From: Helicobacter_F equorum
GTDB lineage: Bacteria > Campylobacterota > Campylobacteria > Campylobacterales > Helicobacteraceae
Assembly (NCBI RefSeq): GCF_042649585.1
Contig: NZ_JBHRZM010000004.1
Span: forward strand, 1-64,000
Reading direction: 5' to 3'
DNA length: 64,000 nt
Of this stretch, positions 16,753-25,004 are shown one piece after another. Position 1 is the stretch's first letter. Every line of letters begins with the position of its first letter. The notes beneath the pieces are model-generated. The model was not told where the DNA came from and did no database searches. It saw nothing but the letters and a program-made list of their open reading frames with translations. Made by a program: the position numbers and the translations under genes.

Positions 16753-18442
16753 AAGTCTTGTTTTTTCACTCATAGCGCTAGGGATCGCTGGATTGCTTAT
16801 TGTTTTTATGTTGTTGCGTGATAATAGTATTTTGTTAAGTCCTTATGAATTTCACAAAAAGCTTTTAGAATCTAAGCCCCAAAGTATTGTGCTAAAGGAT
16901 AATGAGATTTTTTTTAGTGCCAATCATCAAACATACAAGATAGCACGAGATTCTATAAATGTGAGTGAGTTAGATCCTCATATTGCTGTGGTAGTAGAGC
17001 AAAAGAGTAGCAATTGGTTAGATGAAATTGGGCTTTTTGTTATCATTTTTCTTGGTGTAGCGGTGTTGCTTAAGGCAGTTTCTTTGCTTTTTTCATCCCC
17101 AAAACCACAACCAAAGGGCTTAGATATCAATGCCCAAAACCTTGGTGGCACTATTGCGCGAACACAGCAAGGAATAACGCTTCCATTTGATCAAGCAGAG
17201 AGGTTTGAGCCACATTTACAAAGTGCTATCACTTTCAAAGATGTCGCTGGAATTACCGAAGTCAAAGAAGAATTACTTGAAATTATTGATTATCTAAAAA
17301 ATACTAAAAAATATCAGGATTTAGGCATTCGACTTCCTAAGGGAGTATTGCTTGTAGGACCTCCGGGTGTGGGTAAAACAATGATTGCTAAAGCGGTAGC
17401 AGGGGAAGCAGGAGTGCCGTTTTTTTATCAAAGTGGCTCAAGCTTTGTACAAATTTATGTCGGAATGGGTGCAAAACGCGTGAGAGAGCTTTTTTTACGC
17501 GCAAAGGCAAAGAGTCCGAGTATTATTTTTATCGATGAGATTGATGCGGTGGGCAAAGCAAGGGGTGGCACACGCAATGATGAGCGTGAAGCAACGCTTA
17601 ATCAGCTCCTTACGGAAATGGATGGGTTTGAAGATTCTAGTGGCGTGATTGTGATTGGAGCGACAAATAAAATTGATGTATTAGATGAAGCACTTTTGCG
17701 TAGTGGGAGATTTGATCGTAGAATCTATGTGGATTTACCAGATTTAAGTGAGCGTGAGAAAATTTTTGAGGTGTATTTGCGCGATAAGTATTATGATTTT
17801 AGTATTAGCGAGGTTGCAAGATTGTGTGTGGGATTTAGTGGGGCAGCTATAGCATCGCTTGTCAATGAGGCAGCGCTTAGCGCACTTAGGCGACAAAGCA
17901 ATATAATCCAAAAAGAGGATATACTAAATACCAAAGATAAGGTGCTTTTAGGCAAGAAGAAAATACTAAGTTTTAGCGAGGAAGAAAAACAGATTATGGC
18001 GACATATCAGAGTGCCAAAGCCCTTAGCGCGTATTGGCTAGACATTGATTTTGATAAAATTTCTCTTATTAGTGAAAGTTTTAAGGAGATAGATAAAGAG
18101 CTTGTAAGCAAGACAGAAATGAGTAATAAAATAAAAATTCACCTTGCTGGAAGTATTGCAGTGGAGATGCTTTATCATCAAGTCTTTAGCAATGCCAAGG
18201 ACGACATTGCCAACGCAAAACAAATAGCACTACAAATGTGTGAGGATTATGGTATGGGCAAAAAGCTTATAGCAGATTCTAGCGATGTAGCAGAGATTTT
18301 GGAGCAGTGTAAAAAGGAAATGCAAGAATTCCTCATAAACTCTAAGCCACTCCTCCAAAAACTCTCCCATAGTCTTTTAGAACAAGAGCGACTACACAAA
18401 GATGAGATAAAAGCCATTATTGATGAGAAATATTTTTCGTAG
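16739..18442 (+). CDS. FtsH-like membrane AAA ATPase lacking the zinc-protease motif
   Basis: A 567-residue relative of FtsH. A membrane helix (5-26), a small periplasmic domain and a second helix (about 97-118) are followed by an intact AAA domain: Walker A GPPGVGKT at 207-214, Walker B IIFIDEID at 262-269, and RSGRFDRR at about 321-328. The segment aligned with the metalloprotease site reads TYQSAKAL near residues 422-429, where FtsH has YHEAGHAL, so both zinc His residues and the catalytic Glu are replaced. It is probably an ATP-driven unfoldase or scaffold and not a protease. H. pylori has an FtsH homologue after mtaB at the same position. It overlaps mtaB by 14 bases, with AAGGAAA before the ATG. 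Confidence 0.88.
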   Translation: MPKSKSLVFSLIALGIAGLLIVFMLLRDNSILLSPYEFHKKLLESKPQSIVLKDNEIFFSANHQTYKIARDSINVSELDPHIAVVVEQKSSNWLDEIGLFVIIFLGVAVLLKAVSLLFSSPKPQPKGLDINAQNLGGTIARTQQGITLPFDQAERFEPHLQSAITFKDVAGITEVKEELLEIIDYLKNTKKYQDLGIRLPKGVLLVGPPGVGKTMIAKAVAGEAGVPFFYQSGSSFVQIYVGMGAKRVRELFLRAKAKSPSIIFIDEIDAVGKARGGTRNDEREATLNQLLTEMDGFEDSSGVIVIGATNKIDVLDEALLRSGRFDRRIYVDLPDLSEREKIFEVYLRDKYYDFSISEVARLCVGFSGAAIASLVNEAALSALRRQSNIIQKEDILNTKDKVLLGKKKILSFSEEEKQIMATYQSAKALSAYWLDIDFDKISLISESFKEIDKELVSKTEMSNKIKIHLAGSIAVEMLYHQVFSNAKDDIANAKQIALQMCEDYGMGKKLIADSSDVAEILEQCKKEMQEFLINSKPLLQKLSHSLLEQERLHKDEIKAIIDEKYFS

Positions 18443-19026
18443 TTTTGTATTATGTGTGGTGTTTTGTGGGACATTGCGCACAAAACCAAGTCAGGATATA
18501 GAATCTCTAAGTCCTCTAGCACGATCGTATTTTGCGATAGAGACAAAAACTATTAAAGGCGGTATTTTATTTTCAGATTTTTTAAAAGCCTTATATGCGA
18601 AATGCCCAAATACCTATATGTATACTAAATATTTTCATGGAGGGTATGGCGATACTATCAAAGTATCAATAGCACTTGCATTTAGTGAGTTATTAAAAAA
18701 GGTATACTTCAATGTTGTGTCATATGGTTGATAATATCCTCATGCACTATAGGCATAATCCCTATGTGATTGTGGGTTGTGATAGGGATTGTGCAAGTAT
18801 CCTTGAGTTTGCATATAAGCAATGCGTGAGTAATAAGCGTGTATCAAAACTTGTGCTAATAGGCACACAGGAATGTTTAGAATCTCTTAATACACAATGT
18901 TTGGAGACTTTGGGGCATTATGGTGTGAAAGTGGAGTTTTTTATGTGGCTAGATTCTATGTGGTGTGAGAGTTTTTTGGTGCATTATGGAGTAGTGTTTG
19001 GGTTTAAAAATGCCAAATCCAACTAG
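18423..19026 (+). pseudogene. Hypothetical gene split by a frameshift
   Basis: Two open frames overlap here. One runs 18423-18731 (102 residues, beginning with a signal-peptide-like MRNIFRSFVLCVVFCG). The other runs from about 18697 to 19026 (104 residues from the first ATG at 18712). Removing one A from the A6 run at 18695-18700 joins them into a single protein of about 200 residues (AFSELLKRYTSMLCHMVDN across the join). I do not recognise the family. The first frame overlaps the FtsH-like 3' end. It may be a decayed gene, or two unrelated small genes. Confidence 0.4.
18695..18700 (+). repeat. A6 run at the break of the split hypothetical gene
   Basis: Loss of one A would restore one continuous frame. 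The tract is short, so true phase variation is less likely than a fixed mutation. Confidence 0.4.
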
Positions 19027-19491
19027 AGAATTTTTTGAGATTGATTTCATAATATGAGAGTGCGTATGATGCGGAAAATCGAGCTTGCAAACTACTACCG
19101 AGGTCAAACACATAGTCATAATCGAGATTAAGTAAGAAATTGTTCTCATCACATTGATGATGTTTTTGTTTTGGTATACGATCCTAGCCCAAACTCCAGC
19201 CCAAAGAGATGAAAGCCGCGAGATGTTTTGTGCGCCACGAAGTCATAGATACTCATAAAGGCGATGTTGTCAGATTGTTGTGTCATATTGTTGGTATGTG
19301 ATAGATAGGTGTGCTAGAGGTTTAGCTGATAGAGGCTGCCATAATGTTCATTTTTTGTGTGCATACTCAAGACTTATGCCTTGCGAGAGTATCTAAAAAT
19401 TTTTACCTAGAGCATTTGGTGCTTGAGGGATATCAGCAAACAAGATACAACATTGTAAAAGTATAAGGCATAGTGCGTTGTATCTGTGCAT
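19004..19491 (-). pseudogene. Decayed outer-membrane protein gene
   Basis: This plus-strand gap is not empty. On the minus strand, ATG at 19491 opens a clear signal peptide (MHRYNALCLILLQCCILFA) that stops after 32 codons. Two further frames hold beta-barrel-like protein: DFVAHKTSRGFHLFGLEFG with GLGSYTKTKTSS (19286-19152) and ENNFLLNLDYDYVFDLGSS with SLQARFSASYALSYYEI (19147-19004). Joining them needs at least two frameshifts and removal of stops. The pattern of alternating aromatic and polar residues and the phrase LNLDYDY fit Helicobacter outer-membrane proteins. It fills the region between the split gene and the glycan locus. Confidence 0.65.
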
Positions 19492-19541
19492 AATCCCCCA
19501 AGAAATTTATATTTTGTAAGATTTGAACAAAAATAATAAGG

Positions 19542-19547
19542 TAAAAT
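19542..19547 (+). promoter_or_regulatory. Probable -10 element of the glycan locus
   Basis: TAAAAT in the context GGTAAAATA lies 34 bases before the GTG start of the transferase gene. The same GGTAAAAT context recurs before hisB, the second FkbM gene and the DegT gene. Confidence 0.45.
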
Positions 19548-19580
19548 ACGAAATCTTATTATGTTTGAAAAGGATATTAA

Positions 19581-20957
19581 GTGCAGAAGTTATCGATCTT
19601 TTGGCGAGTGAAAAAAATAATGAAACCCTTTATACCTTCATTTTTATTGAGGATAAAATATAAATTGTATCGCCATCTTGAAGATCAACGATTTAAAAAG
19701 ATTTGTCAAACTCGCAAGATTGGGTCTAGTGATGGAATCATTAAAAACTTTGCTAGCCTTGAGAAACCACAAAAGATCAAAGTTCTTTTTTATAATGATT
19801 GGGGCGGTAGTTGGGAAGCTTTGGAGCCATTAGCCTTGGCTTTAAGCAAGAATGAAAATTTTGAAGTCATAGTATTGGCAATGCCTACTTTGGTACAGAG
19901 TGAAAATTTTTATGATCTAGGTGCCACAAAAGTGTTACAAGAATTTTCTAAAAAAATTCACACACCTATTACATACACATTAGAGGTAAATTCTAGAGTG
20001 CAATGTGTTGTAGGTTTTGATTCTCAAATGCAAATAACACTTTATCCGGAGACAACACAAGCACATTATTGTTTTACCACTAGACCTTATGATTCACTAC
20101 GTCCACATGGTTGGAGCAATGCTGATATTGCTGAATGTATGAAGTTGTGTCTTATCGAATATGGCATCCACAATTTTTCTAGTTATCAAAAAAACATTAT
20201 TGCCTACGAATCGAGATTTTTGCGTTATTATGATTTTATTTTTTCTCCTACGATTTTTCATAAGTATCTCGTAGAATCAAGACAGGAATCCGATAGTTTT
20301 GCTAAAGTCATTGCAACAGGATCTCCTTTATTGGAGAATATTATAAACACAGATTTTTCTAAGGTCTCGGCACGAAATCTGACTGTTTGTTATATGCCAC
20401 GTTGGAATCCTGTCGATTTTCATAGTACATTCTCGGTTTATTCGGATTTCCTGTGGACACTGGCAAGAGAAGGCAAAATCGTTCTTATATGGCGACCTCA
20501 TCCAAATATGTATGATCATTATGTGAAGAGCACAAAGATTTTGACACAAGAACAGTGGGATTTTTTTGCTACTACACCTAACGTATTTTTGGATAATAAT
20601 CCGAGTTATTTTGATTCATTCAAAAAGTCAGATATTTTGATTTCAGATACAAGTAGTATGCTCACATATGCTTTTTTAAGCGGTAAACCAACTATATATA
20701 CTCAGAATCTTATGGGTGAGGAGCTCAATAATTGGTCAGCAAGGTGGATTTATCAAGGATGTTTTGTAGTAAATAATCGAGATTCGTTAGAAAAGGTGTT
20801 GCATGAAATACAAAAAAACTATGATTCTATAATGTTTTCGCTACAATCTTCGTACAAGAAGATTATCAATGAGAGTTTTTCTTTGTGCCTAGATGCTAGA
20901 AGCACACAGAGTATTATCGATATCCTCGTGGAAGACATCAAGGCATATATACCGTAA
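19581..20957 (+). CDS. CDP-glycerol:poly(glycerophosphate) glycerophosphotransferase family protein
   Basis: A 458-residue TagB/TagF-like transferase, expected to move glycerol- or ribitol-phosphate from a CDP donor onto a glycan at the cytoplasmic membrane. The C-terminal half shows the family pattern: IWRPHPNMYDHY (about 303-314), then SDILISDTSSMLTYAF with LSGKPTIYT (350-374), matching the H-P and S-D-x-S-S motifs of the Glyphos_transf domain. The N-terminal 60 residues are basic with a hydrophobic patch and may bind the membrane. The start is GTG with AAAGGAT upstream; an internal ATG at 19620 is possible. The next gene starts 13 bases after the stop. Confidence 0.8.
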   Translation: MQKLSIFWRVKKIMKPFIPSFLLRIKYKLYRHLEDQRFKKICQTRKIGSSDGIIKNFASLEKPQKIKVLFYNDWGGSWEALEPLALALSKNENFEVIVLAMPTLVQSENFYDLGATKVLQEFSKKIHTPITYTLEVNSRVQCVVGFDSQMQITLYPETTQAHYCFTTRPYDSLRPHGWSNADIAECMKLCLIEYGIHNFSSYQKNIIAYESRFLRYYDFIFSPTIFHKYLVESRQESDSFAKVIATGSPLLENIINTDFSKVSARNLTVCYMPRWNPVDFHSTFSVYSDFLWTLAREGKIVLIWRPHPNMYDHYVKSTKILTQEQWDFFATTPNVFLDNNPSYFDSFKKSDILISDTSSMLTYAFLSGKPTIYTQNLMGEELNNWSARWIYQGCFVVNNRDSLEKVLHEIQKNYDSIMFSLQSSYKKIINESFSLCLDARSTQSIIDILVEDIKAYIP

Positions 20958-20970
20958 GAAAGGAGCAAGA

Positions 20971-21864
20971 ATGCTAACTCTAAAGATTGTTTTACTCAAG
21001 ATTGTTATGAGAATTTCTTTAAGATTCAATACATTAAGATATTGCATCTCTAACAAAATTCATAAGAATATGAGATATGTATTAAGCAATACAATAAAAA
21101 ATGGTTTTGTATTGAAGGCTTTGTATAAGGATTGCGCAATTGTTGCAAATTCGGATATTGTGTGTCGTGTTAAATTTATATATCCTTGGATTTTTAATGA
21201 AGTGTTTGGATTTAATATATATAAATTTTATAGGCCTCTTGAGGTTAGTAGGCAGTATAGTGTCATCGATATAGGAGCAAATGTTGGATATACGGCATTG
21301 TATTTTGCTCAACAATCATGGTGCAAGCAAGTCTTGAGTTTTGAACTTTTCCCACAAAATATTAGAGCAATGGAAGAGAATCTTGTTTTAAATAGTCCAT
21401 CTATACAGCAAAAAGTCATTTTATATCCATATGGATTAGGTAAAAAAGAAAATATAAAAAAAAAGGGGGGAATAATGGCATCTTACTTTGAGCATAGAGA
21501 TGGGATTAGCTCCATGAATAAGGATTTTGTGAGAAATTATGCTCCAGAGGAAGAAAGTAAAGAAATCGTCACCAGATGTGAAATCAGAAGTGCTTCCGAA
21601 ACCCTAAAAAGACTAGTTGATGATTATAAACTCACGAATATTATTGTAAAAATTGATGTTGAGGGTGCAGAATATGAAATTTTTGAAGATTTAGCCATGC
21701 ATTATCCTGAATTTTTTCAAAAAGTCGTAAAAATTGTAGGAGACACACATTTGGGTTTTGATAGGTTTATGGATATTATTAAACCATTTGGTTTTGAGGT
21801 TGTTTTTAAGGAACCACATGCAGATCTTACATGTCCATTTGAATTGGAAAGGATATGTAAATGA
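20971..21864 (+). CDS. FkbM family methyltransferase
   Basis: A 297-residue SAM-dependent methyltransferase. VIDIGANVGYTALYFA (SAM-binding motif I) lies near residues 91-106. LSFELFPQNIRAMEENL carries the acidic motif II. IIVKIDVEGAEYEIFEDL is the diagnostic FkbM C-terminal motif. The start at 20971 follows AGGAG; the frame is open further upstream but overlaps the previous gene. A composite A9G6 run at 21456-21470 inside the gene could slip. Family members O-methylate sugars or, as judged by the locus, possibly a polyol-phosphate group. Confidence 0.85.
   Translation: MLTLKIVLLKIVMRISLRFNTLRYCISNKIHKNMRYVLSNTIKNGFVLKALYKDCAIVANSDIVCRVKFIYPWIFNEVFGFNIYKFYRPLEVSRQYSVIDIGANVGYTALYFAQQSWCKQVLSFELFPQNIRAMEENLVLNSPSIQQKVILYPYGLGKKENIKKKGGIMASYFEHRDGISSMNKDFVRNYAPEEESKEIVTRCEIRSASETLKRLVDDYKLTNIIVKIDVEGAEYEIFEDLAMHYPEFFQKVVKIVGDTHLGFDRFMDIIKPFGFEVVFKEPHADLTCPFELERICK
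21456..21470 (+). repeat. A9G6 composite homopolymer inside the first FkbM gene
   Basis: Nine A followed directly by six G lie mid-gene. A change of one base would truncate the methyltransferase before its C-terminal motif. Shorter than the two long G tracts nearby, so its variability is less certain. Confidence 0.45.
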
Positions 21865-23306
21865 CAACCTATGCGATTATATTAGCAAGTGGTAGTGGAT
21901 CGCGGTACGGTAGTGGTGTACCTAAGCAATTTATTAAAATTGCTGGCAAGACTCTTTTAGAGCATACTGTAGAAATTTTTGAAGCAGCCCAGAATATTGA
22001 TAGGGTTATTTTGATAATTCCAAGAGAATATAGAAAGCTTACAGAAGAGATACTTTTGCATGGTTCATATAAAAAAATATATAAGATTTTAAATGGTGGA
22101 AAAAGTAGAAAAGAAAGCTCTTATATAGGGATAATGAGTATTGAGGATAATGATGGGTATGTGTTTATTCATGACTGTGCACGCCCATTCCTAACATTAG
22201 AAATTATTGATCGTTGTCAACAAGCTTTGCAGACCTATGATGCTGTAGATGTTGCTATTCCTACCTCTGATACAATTCTTGAGTTAGATTCGCATAATGT
22301 AATTACAAGCATTCCCAATAGGAATAGACTTAGACGTGGACAAACACCACAATGCTTTAAGCTTTCTCTAATTAAAAAAGCTCATGAATATTTTAGAGAC
22401 AATGATAATTTTACAGATGATTGTGGTTTGGTCATTGAAAGTGGTTTTGCAAAGGTTTTTGTTGTGGAGGGAGCGGAAGAAAACTTTAAAATTACATACC
22501 CACAAGATATAGTATTAGCAGATAAGCTTCTGCAAATTCGTCAAACAAAGGCACCTCACTCACAATTAGGAGACCTTAAGGATAAGGTTATAGTTTGCTT
22601 TGGTGCAAGTAGTGGTATAGGTGAGTGTATAGCCCAGATTGCTACGGAATATGGAGGCATTGTTCATGGTACTTCTTTGACATTGGGTTGTGATATTGGG
22701 AATTTTAGTGAGGTTTCTAGATATCTTAAGATGGTTTATGCGCAGCATGGTCGTATAGATTTTGTTATAAATTGTGCAGCTATTTTGGAAATGGGTTCTA
22801 TAGAACATAGAAATTTAGCAGATATATATTCAGAGATTCAAATAAACTTTTTGGGTTCTATCCATGTTGTTAAGGCAGCGATACCATATCTGAAAAAAAA
22901 TATCAAGAGTTCCATTGCGCTTTTTACATCAAGTTCATATACCAGAGGTAGAGCGATGTATGGTGTATATTCATCTTGTAAGGCGGCAATAGTAAATCTT
23001 GGTCAGGCACTAAGCGAGGAATTGCGCAGTGATAGAATTAATATAAACATCATAAACCCACAACGAACAGCGACACCTATGCGATACAAAAATTTTGGGA
23101 ATGAACCCAAACACAGCCTACTAGATCCGAGAATAGTGGCATTATCAACATTGCATACTTTACTATCAGACTTGAATGGACAGATTGTTGATGTGCGACT
23201 CGATGGCGAGGTCGGGGGGGGGGGGGGTTCCTGGGTAACAACCAAGATACATTGTCATTATGAAATATTGTATGCGAGTTTCTTGTATTTTAGGAACTGT
23301 GCATGA
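21861..23306 (+). CDS. Bifunctional cytidylyltransferase / short-chain reductase (CDP-ribitol type)
   Basis: A 481-residue fusion. Residues 1-230 are an IspD/TarI-like cytidylyltransferase (ILASGSGSRYGSGVPKQF, IHDCARPF, RRGQTPQCF). Residues 240-448 are an SDR reductase (GASSGIGE at 248-255, catalytic Y-x-x-x-K at 370-374). The same two-domain order is found in H. influenzae Bcs1, which makes CDP-ribitol from ribulose 5-phosphate, so that is the likely product. A G14 tract codes residues 452-456; the 25 residues after it look non-homologous. The start overlaps the previous stop, and the stop overlaps the next start. Confidence 0.85.
   Translation: MTTYAIILASGSGSRYGSGVPKQFIKIAGKTLLEHTVEIFEAAQNIDRVILIIPREYRKLTEEILLHGSYKKIYKILNGGKSRKESSYIGIMSIEDNDGYVFIHDCARPFLTLEIIDRCQQALQTYDAVDVAIPTSDTILELDSHNVITSIPNRNRLRRGQTPQCFKLSLIKKAHEYFRDNDNFTDDCGLVIESGFAKVFVVEGAEENFKITYPQDIVLADKLLQIRQTKAPHSQLGDLKDKVIVCFGASSGIGECIAQIATEYGGIVHGTSLTLGCDIGNFSEVSRYLKMVYAQHGRIDFVINCAAILEMGSIEHRNLADIYSEIQINFLGSIHVVKAAIPYLKKNIKSSIALFTSSSYTRGRAMYGVYSSCKAAIVNLGQALSEELRSDRININIINPQRTATPMRYKNFGNEPKHSLLDPRIVALSTLHTLLSDLNGQIVDVRLDGEVGGGGGSWVTTKIHCHYEILYASFLYFRNCA
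23214..23227 (+). repeat. Poly-G tract (G14), likely phase-variable
   Basis: Fourteen consecutive G lie near the 3' end of the bifunctional gene. With G14 the frame runs to a stop overlapping the next ATG. G13 would stop three codons after the tract, and G15 eleven codons after it. The enzyme domains end before the tract in all three cases. Confidence 0.85.
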
Positions 23307-23692
23307 GAAGAGTTATTACTTTTGGGACATTCGATTTGTTTCATTATGGACATTTACAGATTCTTAGGCGTGCTAAAGAGATTGGCGATTTCTTGATTGT
23401 AGAAATATCCTCAGATTCTTTAATTTTTTCCAAAAAGGGTCGTTATCCTATTTATACACAAATGGAGCGTAAAAGTATAATAGAAGCTTGCAAATACGTG
23501 GATTATGTATTTTATGAGGAGTCCTTAGAACTGAAGCGACAATATTGTTTGGAATATAAGGCAGGCATATTGGTCATGGGAGATGATTGGACAGGATGCT
23601 TTGATAACTTAAGAGATATTTGCGAGGTTATCTATATTCCAAGGACTCCAAGTATTTCTACGACACAAATAATTGAAAAGATTAGGATTTAA
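23303..23692 (+). CDS. Glycerol-3-phosphate cytidylyltransferase-like protein (TagD family)
   Basis: A 129-residue nucleotidyltransferase, expected to make CDP-glycerol from CTP and glycerol 3-phosphate. It has GTFDLFHYGH (the HxGH signature) at residues 8-17 and RTPSISTTQI (the RTxGISTT-like motif) near the end. The length matches TagD (about 130). ATG overlaps the stop of the bifunctional gene, and AGGA seven bases upstream gives it its own weak site too. Its 3' end overlaps convergent rimO by 11 bases. Related enzymes can use other alcohol phosphates, so the substrate is inferred from the neighbouring transferase. Confidence 0.85.
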   Translation: MRRVITFGTFDLFHYGHLQILRRAKEIGDFLIVEISSDSLIFSKKGRYPIYTQMERKSIIEACKYVDYVFYEESLELKRQYCLEYKAGILVMGDDWTGCFDNLRDICEVIYIPRTPSISTTQIIEKIRI

Positions 23693-25004
23693 GTAGTGCC
23701 AAAAGTTTGCCAAACACAAAATCATCTCGCACTTGAGTGATTTGACATACATACGCACCCTGCTTAATCTCACCTAAGCCATCTTCTATATCATTAATAA
23801 GAATCTCTCCATCTATCTCTCTTGCCCAAAGTCTTGGTCGTGCGCTATAAAAATATTCACTCACATCACTCACACCCTCCACTATCACCTCGATTTTTTG
23901 TCCTACCATTGCACGCAACGACGCTCTTTGCTTTTTTTGTAGAATCTTGTTTATTGTGTTAATGCGTTTGGTGATTATCTTAGATTCTATTGTTGGAAGC
24001 GTGAAGCTTTTTGTATCTTCTTGTGGCGAGTATTCAAAAATATTAATCCTATCAAATGGGCTTTGTTTTACAAACGCACAAAGTTCTATAAAATCCTCCT
24101 CGCTTTCGCCGGGGTGTCCGATAATGAGACTTGTGCGCATAAATCGACCTTGGATTGTATCCATAGCGTTTATGAGTTTTTCGTGTGTGGCACGATTTGC
24201 ACCACGATTCATAATCTTTAGCATAGAGTCGCTGATATGTTGGATTGGCATATCAAAATATGGTAAAAATGTGCGTGAGTTGGCTATGGTGTTTATAAGC
24301 TCTATGCTTGTGGTGCTGGGATAGAGATAGAGAATACGCGCTGTTATCGGAAGTTGCAAAGAATCTATGCGATGTATAAGTTCAATAAGCCCATTTTTGA
24401 GACCTTGATCACGCAGAAATGAGCTAGAATCTTGAGCGATAAAACTAAAATCCCTAAAGCCTTTATTATAAAGAATCTCTAGTTCTTTGATGACAGAATC
24501 TAGCGTGCGCGAGTGTAGTTTGCCTTTAAAAGAAGGGATTGCACAAAAGCTACATTTTTGGTTGCACCCCTCGCTTAGTTTGATATAACTATGAAATGAA
24601 GAATTAGTAATCACACGATCATTATATTCATCAGCAAGAAATACCTTGCGTGAATATCGGCTTTGTCTAGTTTCAATCATAGAATCTATCTTACCATAAT
24701 CTCCCACGCCTGTGATAATATCAATCTCTGGGATTTGTTCTTTGAGCTCGTCATAATAACGCTCACTCAAACACCCACTTACCACGAGTAGGGCACCATC
24801 CTTGCGGTTTGCACTTGCTTGTAGGATCGTAGCAATACTCTCTTGTTTGGCAGATTCTATGAAACCACAGGTATTTATGATGATCACATCAGCTTTATCC
24901 ACATCTTGTGTGATCTTATAATTAGCAAGTTTGCCAAGCATCACTTCAGAATCTACAAGATTTTTGGTGCAGCCTAGTGAGATGAGATGGAGTTGTTTGG
25001 ACAT
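23682..25004 (-). CDS. rimO: Ribosomal protein S12 methylthiotransferase RimO
   Basis: Radical-SAM enzyme modifying Asp in ribosomal protein S12. The 440-residue protein has SLGCTKNLVDSE and NTCGFIESAKQES in the N-terminal domain, EGCNQKCSFCAIPSFKGK with the CxxxCxxC cluster site, IIGHPGESEEDF, and a C-terminal TRAM domain. The ATG overlaps the fabI stop (TAATG), so it is coupled to fabI. It overlaps the tagD-like gene at the 3' end. Confidence 0.95.
   Translation of the reverse strand: MSKQLHLISLGCTKNLVDSEVMLGKLANYKITQDVDKADVIIINTCGFIESAKQESIATILQASANRKDGALLVVSGCLSERYYDELKEQIPEIDIITGVGDYGKIDSMIETRQSRYSRKVFLADEYNDRVITNSSFHSYIKLSEGCNQKCSFCAIPSFKGKLHSRTLDSVIKELEILYNKGFRDFSFIAQDSSSFLRDQGLKNGLIELIHRIDSLQLPITARILYLYPSTTSIELINTIANSRTFLPYFDMPIQHISDSMLKIMNRGANRATHEKLINAMDTIQGRFMRTSLIIGHPGESEEDFIELCAFVKQSPFDRINIFEYSPQEDTKSFTLPTIESKIITKRINTINKILQKKQRASLRAMVGQKIEVIVEGVSDVSEYFYSARPRLWAREIDGEILINDIEDGLGEIKQGAYVCQITQVRDDFVFGKLLALLKS

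Noticed and set aside
18693..18704. A classic -1 slippery heptamer (A AAA AAG, as in dnaX) at the break of the split gene.
   Set aside because: A -1 slip leads into a frame that stops soon and does not join the second open frame; only a +1 shift (or loss of one base) does. So programmed frameshifting of the dnaX type does not explain the pair.
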